From an uncultured Alphaproteobacteria bacterium (lineage in GTDB: Bacteria > Pseudomonadota > Alphaproteobacteria > HIMB59 > GCA-002718135), in assembly GCA_902560675.1 (NCBI GenBank), contig CACEMP010000012.1, positions 1-41,758 on the forward strand: 41,758 bases of DNA, given 5' to 3'. The position numbers and the translations under genes were made by a program. Under the pieces are notes generated by a model that searched no databases, was not told where the DNA came from, and saw nothing but the letters and a program-made list of their open reading frames with translations. Below, one piece after another: positions 33,287-41,758 of the stretch; position 1 is the stretch's first letter, and the number at the start of each line of letters is the position of its first letter.

Positions 33287-34185
33287 AAACTCTACAGGGT
33301 TGGATTAATTTATATAAACCAAGAAACATTTCTTCTTTTAAAGCAATAGATATAATTAAAAAAAAGTTCAATTTGCCTAAAGTAGGACATGCGGGAACTC
33401 TAGACCCACTTGCCGAAGGAATATTGCCTATAGCTATTGGCAAAACAACAAAATTAATACCCTTTGTTAATAAAAACTCTAAATCATATACGTTTACGGT
33501 CAAATGGGGTATTCAAACGACAACTGATGATGCTCAAGGAGAAATAGTTAATCAATCCAATATTATTCCATGTTTGAAAGATATAATTATTAAAATAAAA
33601 AACTTCACAGGATCTTTAAATCAAGTACCTCCAAGAATTTCTGCTGTTAAAATAAAAGGTCAAAGAGCTTATAAGCTAGCTCGAAAAAATAAATCTTTCA
33701 ACATCATACCTAAAAATGTGTATGTAAATAATTTATCTGTATTAAGTCATGATACTTTTCAAACTTCATTTAAAATTGAGTGTGGAAAGGGATTTTATGT
33801 TCGGAGTTTAGCACGTGACCTAGCTTTAGAACTTAATACATATGGTCATATATCTTCACTAGAAAGAACAAAAGTTGGAAAATTTAACAAAAAAACTTCG
33901 ATTTTACTGGACGATGTATTAAAAATAGGCCAAAGGCATGTTGATTTTAATTGTGTTATACCATCAATTTATATGCTGGACGACATCTTGGCTTACGAAA
34001 TTGATGATAGAAATGATTTAAATGACCTATCCTTTGGTAGACCAATTAAAATTGATGAGAAACAATTTAAAAAGAACTCATCAAAAAACGATAAAGAATT
34101 AATTTTTTTATCTCATAAAGGAGACGTTGTCTCTTTTGGCAAATTAATTGGTAATTTGTTTAAACCAAATAAAATTTTAATTTAG
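33283..34185 (+). CDS. truB: tRNA pseudouridine-55 synthase TruB
   Basis: This 300-residue pseudouridine synthase acts on U55 of the tRNA T-loop. The start GWINLYKPRNISSFKAI is followed by VGHAGTLDPLAEGILPIAIG (about 34-53), with the catalytic aspartate in TLDP. RISAVKIKGQRAYKLAR and FYVRSLARDLALEL are the other conserved blocks. A C-terminal PUA-like segment is reduced. ATGA overlap with rbfA couples the two genes, and rpsO follows with its own Shine-Dalgarno sequence lying over the truB stop. Confidence 0.95.
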   Translation: MKTLQGWINLYKPRNISSFKAIDIIKKKFNLPKVGHAGTLDPLAEGILPIAIGKTTKLIPFVNKNSKSYTFTVKWGIQTTTDDAQGEIVNQSNIIPCLKDIIIKIKNFTGSLNQVPPRISAVKIKGQRAYKLARKNKSFNIIPKNVYVNNLSVLSHDTFQTSFKIECGKGFYVRSLARDLALELNTYGHISSLERTKVGKFNKKTSILLDDVLKIGQRHVDFNCVIPSIYMLDDILAYEIDDRNDLNDLSFGRPIKIDEKQFKKNSSKNDKELIFLSHKGDVVSFGKLIGNLFKPNKILI

Positions 34186-34193
34186 GAGTAATG

Positions 34194-34466
34194 ATGTCGA
34201 TAACTAAAGAAAGTAAAAAAAATTTAATTAGTGAATTTTCAAAAAATAGCAAAGATACAGGCTCTACTAGCATTCAAATTGCGGTTATTAGTGAAAGAAT
34301 AAAAAATCTAACTGAACATTTTAAAACTCACAACAAAGATAACCATTCTAAAAGAGGTTTAGTAGCTTTGGTCAATAAAAGAAAAAAATTACTTAACTAC
34401 TTATCAAAAAAAAATAAAACTGAATATTTAGAATTATTAAATAAATTAAATATTAGAGGAAAATAA
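34194..34466 (+). CDS. rpsO: Ribosomal protein S15
   Basis: This 90-residue S15 binds 16S rRNA in the central domain. Motifs: TGSTSIQIAVISERIKNLTEHFKTHNKDNHSKRGLVALVNKRKKLLNYL, matching the family through its RRGL-type rRNA contact. I chose the second of two adjacent ATG codons (34194, not 34191): it gives the canonical MSIT start and the ribosome binding site AGGAG (34184-34188) is then five bases away. pnp follows 17 bases later. In E. coli S15 represses its own mRNA; no obvious pseudoknot was checked here. Confidence 0.97.
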   Translation: MSITKESKKNLISEFSKNSKDTGSTSIQIAVISERIKNLTEHFKTHNKDNHSKRGLVALVNKRKKLLNYLSKKNKTEYLELLNKLNIRGK

Positions 34467-34483
34467 AGAGAGTATAAATAAAT

Positions 34484-36568
34484 ATGTTTGATGAAAAAAA
34501 AATAGAAATAGAATGGGCAGGAAGAAAACTTAAACTAGAAACTGGAAAGATAGCAAGACAAGCAGATGCAACAGTATTAGCCACTTATGGTGGTACGACA
34601 GTTATGTGTAATGTGGTAGCTGCAAAAGAAGCAAATCCAGATATGGATTTTTTTCCATTAACAGTAAATTATCAAGAAAAATATTATTCTGTAGGAAAAA
34701 TACCTGGTGGTTTCTTTAAAAGAGAGGCTAGACCAACTGAAAAAGAAACATTGGTTTCTCGATTAATTGATAGGCCAGTTAGACCGTTATTTCATAAAGA
34801 TTTTAAAAATGAGACTCAGGTTACTTGTACTGTATTATCACATGATCAAGAAAATGACTCAGATGTTGTAGCAATGGTAGCAGCAAGTGCTGCATTAACT
34901 TTATCTGGTTTGCCATTTTTAGGCCCACTTGGAGCAATCAAGATTGGTTTTATAGATGATGAGTTTGTTGTTAATCCAAGTAAGAGTCAATTATCAAATT
35001 CTAAATTAGAATTGGTGTTGGCAGGGACTAAGGAAGGCGTACTAATGATTGAGTCTGAAGCTCACGAGCTTTCAGAAAAACAAATGCTAGATGCAGTAGT
35101 TCTTGGTCAAGAAAATTATAAAACAGTGATCGAAGCAATAATCTCTCTAGCTAAAAAAGCTGCAAAAGAACCATGGGATCTTAAAGAAAAAGATGAAGAG
35201 ATTAAAAATCTACCATCTAAAATCAACGAAGACTTTGGCAAAGATTTTATAGATGCATACAAAATAACTGAAAAACAAAAAAGATCAGAAAAATTATCTT
35301 CACTAAGAAACGAAATTTCTGAAAAATTTGTAAGTGAAACATTCTCACCAGTATTAGTTTCAGATGCAATAAAAAATGTAGAAAAAGATATAGTTAGAGG
35401 AGAATTGATTAATACCGGTAATAGAATTGATGGAAGAGATACAAAAAAAGTTCGCCCAATTGTATGTGAAACTGGAGTTTTAGAAAGAACACACGGATCT
35501 GCATTATTCACAAGAGGGGAAACTCAAGCGCTTGTCGTTTCAACTTTAGGAACAGGACAAGATGAACAAAGAATTGATGCAATTGATGGTGAATATACAG
35601 AGAATTTTATGTTACATTATAATTTTCCACCTTATTCTGTTGGAGAAGTAGGTAGAATTGGATCAACTAGCAGAAGAGAAATTGGACATGGAAAATTAGC
35701 CTGGAGAGCTATTCATCCAATGTTACCTTCTAAAGAAAAGTTTCCTTATACATATAGAGTAGTATCTGAAATTACAGAATCTAATGGTTCTAGCTCAATG
35801 GCAACTGTTTGTGGAACCTCTATGTCTTTAATGGATGCAGGAGTACCTTTAGAGAGACCAGTGGCAGGTATTGCAATGGGTTTAATTAAAGAGAATGATA
35901 AATATGTAATACTATCAGATATACTAGGTGATGAAGATCACTTGGGTGATATGGACTTCAAAGTTGCGGGAACTTCTGAGGGAATAACTTCATTACAAAT
36001 GGATATTAAAATAACCAGTATTACAGCTGAAATTATGGAAGAAGCATTAGCACAAGCAAAGGATGGTAGATTCCATATATTAGGTGAAATGGCTAAAGCA
36101 ATTGATAAACCTAACCAATCAATTTCCCAATACGCACCAACAATAACTAATCTTCAAATAAACAAAGACAAAATTAGAGAAGTTATTGGTAAAGGAGGAG
36201 CAGTTATTAGAGAAATATCTGAAACAACTGGAGCGAAAATTGAAATTAATGATGAAGGTTTAGTGAGTATTGCAGCTGTTGATCAAAAATCTGGAAATGA
36301 TGCGTTAGAATGGATCAAAGGTATTGTTGAAGAGCCAGAGATTGGGAAAATTTATGATGGTAAAGTTATAAAGATAATGGACTTTGGTGCTTTTGTTAAT
36401 TTCATGGGATCTACAGACGGACTGGTTCATATTAGTCAATTAAAAAATGAAAGAGTTGAGAAAGTTGAAGATGTTATTAGTGAAGGAGATACTGTTAAAG
36501 TAAAAGTATTAGATATCGATTCAAGAGGAAAAATAAAACTTTCTATGAAAGCAGTTGACGCAGAATAA
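34484..36568 (+). CDS. pnp: Polynucleotide phosphorylase
   Basis: This 694-residue phosphorolytic 3'-5' exoribonuclease is full length. It has the first RNase PH domain ([24 protein letters not shown]), a helical domain (about 210-300) and a second RNase PH domain with [24 protein letters not shown] and the active-site aspartates in [19 protein letters not shown] (about 485-503). A KH domain follows ([26 protein letters not shown], about 564-589), and an S1 domain ends near GKIKLSMKA. PNPase uses phosphate and makes nucleoside diphosphates. It overlaps the downstream phosphodiesterase by 14 bases. Confidence 0.98.
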   Translation: MFDEKKIEIEWAGRKLKLETGKIARQADATVLATYGGTTVMCNVVAAKEANPDMDFFPLTVNYQEKYYSVGKIPGGFFKREARPTEKETLVSRLIDRPVRPLFHKDFKNETQVTCTVLSHDQENDSDVVAMVAASAALTLSGLPFLGPLGAIKIGFIDDEFVVNPSKSQLSNSKLELVLAGTKEGVLMIESEAHELSEKQMLDAVVLGQENYKTVIEAIISLAKKAAKEPWDLKEKDEEIKNLPSKINEDFGKDFIDAYKITEKQKRSEKLSSLRNEISEKFVSETFSPVLVSDAIKNVEKDIVRGELINTGNRIDGRDTKKVRPIVCETGVLERTHGSALFTRGETQALVVSTLGTGQDEQRIDAIDGEYTENFMLHYNFPPYSVGEVGRIGSTSRREIGHGKLAWRAIHPMLPSKEKFPYTYRVVSEITESNGSSSMATVCGTSMSLMDAGVPLERPVAGIAMGLIKENDKYVILSDILGDEDHLGDMDFKVAGTSEGITSLQMDIKITSITAEIMEEALAQAKDGRFHILGEMAKAIDKPNQSISQYAPTITNLQINKDKIREVIGKGGAVIREISETTGAKIEINDEGLVSIAAVDQKSGNDALEWIKGIVEEPEIGKIYDGKVIKIMDFGAFVNFMGSTDGLVHISQLKNERVEKVEDVISEGDTVKVKVLDIDSRGKIKLSMKAVDAE

Positions 36569-37310
36569 AAAGCTTAAATTACCTAAATTAATTGGGCACA
36601 GAGGTGTAAAAGATCTGTGTCCAGAAAATACTTTAGAATCTATTGCTAGGGCATTCGAAATAGGTTTAAATTTTGTAGAGATAGATGTCAAAATTTCTAA
36701 AGACAAAGTCCCAATATTATTACATGACGACACCTTAGATCGAACTACTGATGGAAGTGGACTTGCAATTGATTATGATTATGAAAATATAAAAAAACTT
36801 GATGCTGGAAAATTTTTTTATAAAAAAAATACAAATATTTTTGTTCCAAAACTAGAAGATATTCTTAGTTTTTGTGATAATAATAATGGTAATTTAAATA
36901 TTGAATTAAAACCTAATAAATATTTTGAAAAAGAAAATACTTATCAAATATATAAACTTACAAAAAATATTAATCAAATAGATATTTTTTTCTCGTCATT
37001 TGACATGATTTCTATTCTAGAAATTTCAAAACTTTACCCTCAATCTATACGTAGTTTTTTATTAGATGATTTTAAAGAGTATAATATTGATGATTTAATT
37101 AACTTATCTATTAACAATGATTTAAAAATTTGTGGATTAAATATAGATCTTGTAACAGCTGATGTTATAAAAAAAATTAAAAAATCTAATATTTTAATTA
37201 CGGTTTATTCAGATAAAAATATAAATTTATCTAGTGCTAGTCATATTTTCTCCATAGGTGTAGATAGTATTTTTGTTGATAATCCTATAGATTTATTGGG
37301 AAAATTTTAG
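36555..37310 (+). CDS. Glycerophosphodiester phosphodiesterase
   Basis: This 251-residue GDPD-family TIM barrel releases glycerol-3-phosphate from glycerophosphodiesters. The catalytic block is [58 protein letters not shown] (residues 11-68), containing the HRG, ENT, EIDV and HDDTLDRTT motifs with the metal-binding Glu and Asp and both catalytic His. There is no signal peptide, so it is cytosolic like UgpQ. The only start that fits is TTG at 36555, inside the pnp end; it has weak ribosome binding support. It could feed phosphate recovery together with the PlcP system, but no Pho box is seen. Its TAG interlocks with the fabI stop. Confidence 0.9.
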   Translation: MTQNKKLKLPKLIGHRGVKDLCPENTLESIARAFEIGLNFVEIDVKISKDKVPILLHDDTLDRTTDGSGLAIDYDYENIKKLDAGKFFYKKNTNIFVPKLEDILSFCDNNNGNLNIELKPNKYFEKENTYQIYKLTKNINQIDIFFSSFDMISILEISKLYPQSIRSFLLDDFKEYNIDDLINLSINNDLKICGLNIDLVTADVIKKIKKSNILITVYSDKNINLSSASHIFSIGVDSIFVDNPIDLLGKF

Positions 37311-38080
37311 AACTTATTGGGCATTCCAATAATATTGTAACCACAGTCAACATAATGTACCTCACCAGTAACTGCAGAAGATAAATCACTAACAAAGTAT
37401 AGAGCAGATTTACCAATCTCATCTAGTTGTGCATTTCGTTTCAATGCTGAATGTTGTTCTGTAAATTTAAACACCCCCCTAGCGTTATTTATTGCTGCAC
37501 CAGCAATTGTTCTCATGGGTCCTGCTGATATTGCATTGACACGAATATTTTTTGTGCCTAAATCCACACTCAAATATTTAACACTTGTTTCTAAAGCAGC
37601 TTTTGCAATTCCCATTAAATTGTAATTTGGTATCACTTTATTTGAGCCATAAAAAGTAAGGGTGAGAATACTTCCTCCGTCATTTAATATAGGTTCAAAA
37701 CTTCTTGCAAGACTAGTTAATGAAAAACATGATATTTCCAAACAATTAATAAAATTATCCTTCGTAGTATCAATATATCTACCATTTAATTCTGACTTAT
37801 CTGCAAATGCAACAGCATGAACTATAAAATCAATTGTGCCCCATTCTTTTTTTATAATTTCTACAGATTTATTTATTGAATCATCATTATTAAAATCACA
37901 TTCTATTAATATATTTGAATTAATTTCTTCAGAAAGTGGTTTCACCCTCTTCAATAACATTTCGTTTTGGTAACCAATGGCTATTTCAGCACCATTTTTA
38001 GCTAGTTGTTTTGCTATTCCCCATGCAATTGAGTGATTATTTGCAATACCAAATACTAAACCTTTTTTATTTCTAAGCAT
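37307..38080 (-). CDS. fabI: Enoyl-[acyl-carrier-protein] reductase FabI
   Basis: This 257-residue NADH-dependent enoyl-ACP reductase carries out the last step of fatty acid elongation. The cofactor motif [18 protein letters not shown] (residues 7-24) and the active-site Y-x6-K in [14 protein letters not shown] (tyrosine near 150) are clear; [13 protein letters not shown] (about 186-198) is also FabI-specific. The frame is open for 27 further codons upstream, but those overlap fabB and look unrelated, so I use the ATG at 38080. It overlaps the end of fabB by eight bases, giving coupling. Triclosan-type inhibitors target this enzyme class. Confidence 0.95.
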   Translation of the reverse strand: MLRNKKGLVFGIANNHSIAWGIAKQLAKNGAEIAIGYQNEMLLKRVKPLSEEINSNILIECDFNNDDSINKSVEIIKKEWGTIDFIVHAVAFADKSELNGRYIDTTKDNFINCLEISCFSLTSLARSFEPILNDGGSILTLTFYGSNKVIPNYNLMGIAKAALETSVKYLSVDLGTKNIRVNAISAGPMRTIAGAAINNARGVFKFTEQHSALKRNAQLDEIGKSALYFVSDLSSAVTGEVHYVDCGYNIIGMPNKF

Positions 38081-39290
38081 GATATTTTGAAAATACCAAC
38101 GTTGCATTTGTTCCACCAAAACCAAAACTATTCGACATAACATGGTCAATTTCAACATCATTTTCTGTATTTAGAAGAATATTACAATCCTTTGCACTAT
38201 CATCGAGATTATCAATATTAGCAGAACCACTAATAAATTTATTTTTCATCATTAATAAACTATAAATTGCTTCATGCACACCAGTTGCCCCTAAAGAATG
38301 ACCAGTCAAAGATTTTGTTGAGCTCATTTTAGGAATATTTGGGCCAAAAACATTTTTGATTGCTTCTAATTCTTTAACATCTCCTATTGGAGTACTTGTT
38401 CCATGTGTATTTATATAATCAATTTTACCATCAATATTTTTTAATGCTTGCTTCATGCATCTTTCTGCTCCTTCTCCAGAAGGTTGCACCATATCATATC
38501 CATCTGAAGTTGCTCCATATCCTGTTATTTCACCATATATTTTAGCTCCTCTAGCTTTTGCATGTTCTAATTCTTCGAGTACTAAAGTTCCACCTCCACC
38601 AGCAATTACAAAACCGTCTCTATCTGCATCATATGCTCTTGAAGATTTATTAGGAGTAGAGTTATATTTTGATGACAAAGCACCCATTGCATCAAATAAA
38701 ATTGATAAAGTCCAATGGAGCTCTTCACCTCCTCCAGCAAAAACAATATTTTGTTTTCCCATCTGAATTAGTTCGTACGCATTACCAATACAATGTGAAC
38801 TTGTAGAACATGCTGAAGTAATTGAATAGTTAACTCCTTTAATTTTAAAAGGAGTCGCAAGAGTTGCAGAATTTGTACTAGACATTGCCCTTGGCACCAT
38901 AAATGGTCCAATTTTTTTTGAACCCGAACTCTTTCCAATCTCTGAAGACTTAAATAAATTTTGAGTAGATGGACCGCCTGAACCAACAATTATACCAGTC
39001 ATTTCATTTGAAACATCACTATCTTCTAAACCTGAGTCTTCTATTGCATCTTTCATCGCAATATAGTTATAGGCAGCTCCATCACCCATAAACCTAAGTA
39101 ATCTTCTATCTATTTGGTTACTAATATCTATTTTTGGTTTACCATGCACAAGACTTCTAAAAGAAAACTCTTCATACTCTTCTGCACTTGTAATCCCAGA
39201 TTTTAAATTTTTAAGACTATCTGTGACATCTGATTGATTATTACCAATACATGATACAATACCTAAACCTGTTACTACTACTCTATTCAT
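38073..39290 (-). CDS. fabB: Beta-ketoacyl-ACP synthase I FabB
   Basis: This 405-residue condensing enzyme elongates acyl-ACP and is required for unsaturated chains. The catalytic cysteine is in [16 protein letters not shown] (Cys161), and the two histidines are in [12 protein letters not shown] (near 297) and [16 protein letters not shown] (near 332). [15 protein letters not shown] closes the protein, and GGGEELHW near residue 191 is typical of FabB rather than FabF. It lies three bases downstream of fabA and overlaps fabI. The order fabA-fabB-fabI is standard in Alphaproteobacteria. Confidence 0.96.
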   Translation of the reverse strand: MNRVVVTGLGIVSCIGNNQSDVTDSLKNLKSGITSAEEYEEFSFRSLVHGKPKIDISNQIDRRLLRFMGDGAAYNYIAMKDAIEDSGLEDSDVSNEMTGIIVGSGGPSTQNLFKSSEIGKSSGSKKIGPFMVPRAMSSTNSATLATPFKIKGVNYSITSACSTSSHCIGNAYELIQMGKQNIVFAGGGEELHWTLSILFDAMGALSSKYNSTPNKSSRAYDADRDGFVIAGGGGTLVLEELEHAKARGAKIYGEITGYGATSDGYDMVQPSGEGAERCMKQALKNIDGKIDYINTHGTSTPIGDVKELEAIKNVFGPNIPKMSSTKSLTGHSLGATGVHEAIYSLLMMKNKFISGSANIDNLDDSAKDCNILLNTENDVEIDHVMSNSFGFGGTNATLVFSKYHA

Positions 39291-39293
39291 TAA

Positions 39294-39800
39294 TTATTTC
39301 TCAGGTGAAAATAAACCGACTTTCATATCTTTAGCTTCATAAATTGTTTCACCATCGGCTTTTAAAACACCATCCCCAACACCTAAAATTAATTTTCTTA
39401 GTATAAGTCTTTTCATAGATATATGGTAAGTTACTTTTTTAACTTTTTGTAATACCTGACCGGTAAATTTAACTTCACCAACTCCTAAAGCTCTTCCTTT
39501 TCCTGGTTGTCCTAACCAACCTAAATAAAAACCAAGCAATTGCCACATAGCATCTAAACCTAAACAACCTGGCATTACTGGATCATCTTTAAAGTGACAT
39601 TCAAAAAACCAAAGATCTTCTTTAATGTCTAATTCTGCTATAACTTCACCCCTAGAAAATACCCCACCATTCTCATTTATTGAAGTAATTCTATCAAACA
39701 TTAACATGGGAGGCATTGGAAGCTGTGCATTTCCTTTTCCAAAAAGCACACCTTTGGCACAATCAATTAATTGTTCGTATGTAAAAGAATTTTGTTTCAT
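39294..39800 (-). CDS. fabA: 3-hydroxydecanoyl-ACP dehydratase/isomerase FabA
   Basis: This 168-residue hot-dog-fold enzyme dehydrates 3-hydroxydecanoyl-ACP and isomerises trans-2 to cis-3-decenoyl-ACP, the branch point to unsaturated fatty acids. The active-site histidine is in [27 protein letters not shown], with His69 and Asp83; the C-terminal KVGLF is typical. In many Alphaproteobacteria the iron regulator irr precedes fabA; here a ThiF-like gene does, 37 bases upstream and in the same direction. No ribosome binding site is evident. Confidence 0.96.
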   Translation of the reverse strand: MKQNSFTYEQLIDCAKGVLFGKGNAQLPMPPMLMFDRITSINENGGVFSRGEVIAELDIKEDLWFFECHFKDDPVMPGCLGLDAMWQLLGFYLGWLGQPGKGRALGVGEVKFTGQVLQKVKKVTYHISMKRLILRKLILGVGDGVLKADGETIYEAKDMKVGLFSPEK

Positions 39801-39837
39801 AATTTAGATTAATCTTTTTTTATATTTATTAATTAAC

Positions 39838-40590
39838 TTAAACTGAATTTAAATAACAATTATTCTTACTTCTAATAATAATATTTTCAATGCTTATTTT
39901 TTTTCCATCAAATATTGTCATATTATTTGCCTCATTAGTTAAATTTAATGAAAAATTAATTATTTTTTGTGCTGAAATTAGACCAGCTAATCCAGCAGAT
40001 ATACCAGAAATACCAACCGTATTACATCTAGGTAAATCTATGTCTTCTTTATTGGGAAAAATACAATTTAAACAAAGATGATCATTATTTTTTGAGTTAT
40101 TAAATAATATTATTTGCAAATCATGTTTAATTACAGAAGAATATAAAAAATTAATAGAGTTTGTTACACAAAACTCATTTAATAACTTCGAAGTCCTCCA
40201 ATCATCACTTGCATCAACCACTATTGAGCAGTCATGCAATGTTAAAACATTGTTAGAATTAATATTTTTATCCAAAACATTTATTTCACATTCAGTGTTT
40301 ATTTGTTGTAATCTATTTTTTGCTACATCTACTTTTTTTTTACCTAAATCATTTAAATTGAATAGTATTTGTCTGTTAAGATTACTTTTTTCAATAATAT
40401 CTCCATCTACTAATAATAATTTCTTTAATCCACTACTAACCAAATATTGACTTAATGGACAACCAATGCCTCCAATGCCAACTATTCCAACTCTTATTTG
40501 TGATAATTTTTTTAAATTACTTTCTGAGAAATCATTTAAAATAAATAATCTGCTAAAAATTTCATACTCAGTTTCAGAATAATTATTCAT
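39838..40590 (-). CDS. ThiF/MoeB/HesA-family E1-like adenylyltransferase
   Basis: This 250-residue E1-like enzyme should adenylate the C terminus of a small sulfur carrier such as ThiS or MoaD. It has the Rossmann glycine motif VGIVGIGGIGCPLSQYL (about 33-49), the ATP-contact block LLLVDGDIIEKSNLNRQILF (about 57-76) and the catalytic aspartate segment VVDASDDW (about 125-132). The first zinc pair is CLNC (near 174-177), followed by LPRCNTVGISGISAGLAG. The second CXXC pair is incomplete: only one cysteine (NNCYLN) remains near the C terminus. No rhodanese domain is present. It overlaps coaBC by eight bases. Whether it serves thiamine or molybdopterin synthesis cannot be told here. Confidence 0.85.
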   Translation of the reverse strand: MNNYSETEYEIFSRLFILNDFSESNLKKLSQIRVGIVGIGGIGCPLSQYLVSSGLKKLLLVDGDIIEKSNLNRQILFNLNDLGKKKVDVAKNRLQQINTECEINVLDKNINSNNVLTLHDCSIVVDASDDWRTSKLLNEFCVTNSINFLYSSVIKHDLQIILFNNSKNNDHLCLNCIFPNKEDIDLPRCNTVGISGISAGLAGLISAQKIINFSLNLTNEANNMTIFDGKKISIENIIIRSKNNCYLNSV

Positions 40591-41758
40591 TATTTATTCT
40601 ATAATTATAAATTGATTTAATAATTTTTTTTGCACAATTAACTTTTGTCATCTTCTTAAACTTTTTAATTTGTCCTTTTGTAATTATTGCAATTTCATTA
40701 TAATCAGAATTAAACACACTGTTTCTATAATCTATTTTATTATATACAATCATATCGCAATTCTTATTAATTAATTTTTTTTGTCCATTTGAAATACTAT
40801 TTGTTTCAGCTGCAAAGCCTACTAAAAATTTAGGTCTTCTTATCTTACTTTTCCCAATTTTTTCTAAAATATCTATATTCTTTTTAAGTTCTAATTTTAA
40901 ATTACTACTTTTTTTTATCTTTTTACTTCTTATTTTATTATTTTTAAAATCAGATACAGCTGCGGTAAAAATTCCAAGGTCCAAATTAGATATTTTTTTA
41001 ATTTTATTATACATTTCTTTAGCTGAGTTTACTCTTATAAATTTTAGATTTGGTGGAGGGTCTAAATTCGTTGGACCAGAAATTAAAGTTACTTTAGCTC
41101 CATGAAGAACTAGTTGAGATGCAATTTCATATCCTTGTTTTCCTGATGATTGGTTTGAAATATATCTAATTGGATCAATCATTTCTATCGTTGGTCCTGC
41201 TGTCACTAAACATCTCTTATTTTTATATAAATTGAGTTTTTTACATTTATTAATTATTATTTTAGCTATTTTATTACTTTCATCTATTCTTCCCATACCA
41301 AATTCACCACATTTTAATTTTCCTCTCTTGGGCCCAATAAATTCATAACCTCTATTTTTTAAAATTTTAATATTGTTTTGATTTGCTTTATTATTCCACA
41401 TATAAGAATTCATAGCTGGAGCTAATAAAATTGTTTTATTTGAAGCTAGTAAAGTATTTGACGCTAAATTATCCCCATATCCATTAGCTAGCTTAGCTAT
41501 GGTATTAGCAGTAGCAGGACAAACAAGGATTAAATCATTATTTCTAGATAAATTAATATGAAGCATTTTATTTTTCTTTTCAGATTTATCTGTAAATATT
41601 CTATTTCTTAAAACTTTTCTTAGATCTGATGTTTTAATATAATTCTTTGCTTCTTCAGTTAATATACAACTAATTTGTATTTTGTATGTATTTAGCAAAT
41701 TAATGACTTCTATGCATCGAGAGGCAGCTATTGAACCAGTTATAATAAACAAGATTTT
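40583..41758 (-). CDS. coaBC: Bifunctional CoaBC (Dfp), 5' end outside window
   Basis: This bifunctional coenzyme A enzyme joins phosphopantothenate to cysteine and decarboxylates the product. About 391 residues are visible, and the frame is open to the right edge, so the true start lies beyond 41758; only a few residues are missing (KILFIITGSIAAS is already near the usual N terminus). CoaC motifs: LVCPATANTIAKLANGYGDNLAS, LAPAMNSYMW and KCGEFGMGRI with the active cysteine. CoaB motifs: CLVTAGPTIEMIDPIRYISNQSSGKQGYEIA, FTAAVSDF and LVGFAAET. It overlaps the ThiF-like gene by eight bases. Confidence 0.94.
   Translation of the reverse strand, partial: KILFIITGSIAASRCIEVINLLNTYKIQISCILTEEAKNYIKTSDLRKVLRNRIFTDKSEKKNKMLHINLSRNNDLILVCPATANTIAKLANGYGDNLASNTLLASNKTILLAPAMNSYMWNNKANQNNIKILKNRGYEFIGPKRGKLKCGEFGMGRIDESNKIAKIIINKCKKLNLYKNKRCLVTAGPTIEMIDPIRYISNQSSGKQGYEIASQLVLHGAKVTLISGPTNLDPPPNLKFIRVNSAKEMYNKIKKISNLDLGIFTAAVSDFKNNKIRSKKIKKSSNLKLELKKNIDILEKIGKSKIRRPKFLVGFAAETNSISNGQKKLINKNCDMIVYNKIDYRNSVFNSDYNEIAIITKGQIKKFKKMTKVNCAKKIIKSIYNYRINNE

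Noticed and set aside
38081-38161. N-terminal extension of FabI to 38161
   Set aside because: Those 27 codons lie within fabB, do not resemble FabI, and the ATG at 38080 gives the standard start and length.
39806-39815. Palindrome AGATTAATCT before fabA as an operator
   Set aside because: A ten-base palindrome in A+T-rich DNA is common by chance and nothing else supports it.

Overview
The window is A+T-rich, almost entirely coding DNA. The most likely source is a streamlined, probably marine, alphaproteobacterium of the SAR11 or HIMB59/AEGEAN-169 kind. Three things support this: the gene orders tsaB-rimI-miaB-phoH-ybeY-corC-lnt-trmB-nusA-infB-rbfA-truB-rpsO-pnp and fabA-fabB-fabI, the long alphaproteobacterial forms of PstC and PstA, and the very short intergenic gaps with many overlapping start and stop codons. 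The taxon is an inference and was not tested. I see no rRNA, tRNA, CRISPR array, insertion sequence or prophage, and no gene-free stretch of 300 bases or more.

Region 1 (1-17068) is a phosphorus-scarcity locus. It holds the end of a PhnZ/TmpB-type HD phosphonate oxygenase, a tyrosine-phosphatase-like protein, a PiT phosphate permease with its DUF47 partner, a small membrane protein with an ArsC-type arsenate reductase, polyphosphate kinase, a SixA-like phosphatase and a short Ppx. A minus-strand operon follows: the phospholipase C PlcP, a lipid glycosyltransferase and an AqpS-type aquaporin. Next come a eukaryote-like SET-domain protein, a soluble PhoR and pstS-pstC-pstA-pstB-phoU-phoB. Two 11-bp-spaced direct repeats resembling Pho boxes lie before the arsC operon and before phoB. 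A strong terminator separates pstS from pstC. Together the genes would take up phosphate, store it as polyphosphate, replace phospholipids by glycolipids, and dispose of arsenate entering with phosphate.

Region 2 (17123-22304) holds murJ, trpS, an Nfu-type Fe-S scaffold, a Bax-like glucosaminidase and, convergent to it, a secreted polysaccharide deacetylase.

Region 3 (22305-37310) is a long plus-strand housekeeping run. From tsaB to trmB nearly every gene overlaps the next; the run ends at a hairpin just before nusA. There two mutually exclusive helices form what looks like a transcription attenuator. nusA, infB, rbfA, truB, rpsO, pnp and a glycerophosphodiester phosphodiesterase follow. rimP and the ylxR-type gene, common beside nusA in relatives, are absent from their usual places.

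Region 4 (37307-41758) is on the minus strand: coaBC (cut by the window edge), a ThiF/MoeB-like E1 enzyme, and the unsaturated fatty acid genes fabA, fabB and fabI. The most interesting items are the nusA leader, the Pho-linked arsenate module, the SET protein beside phoR and plcP, and the abutting CATATG divergent starts at 22302-22307.
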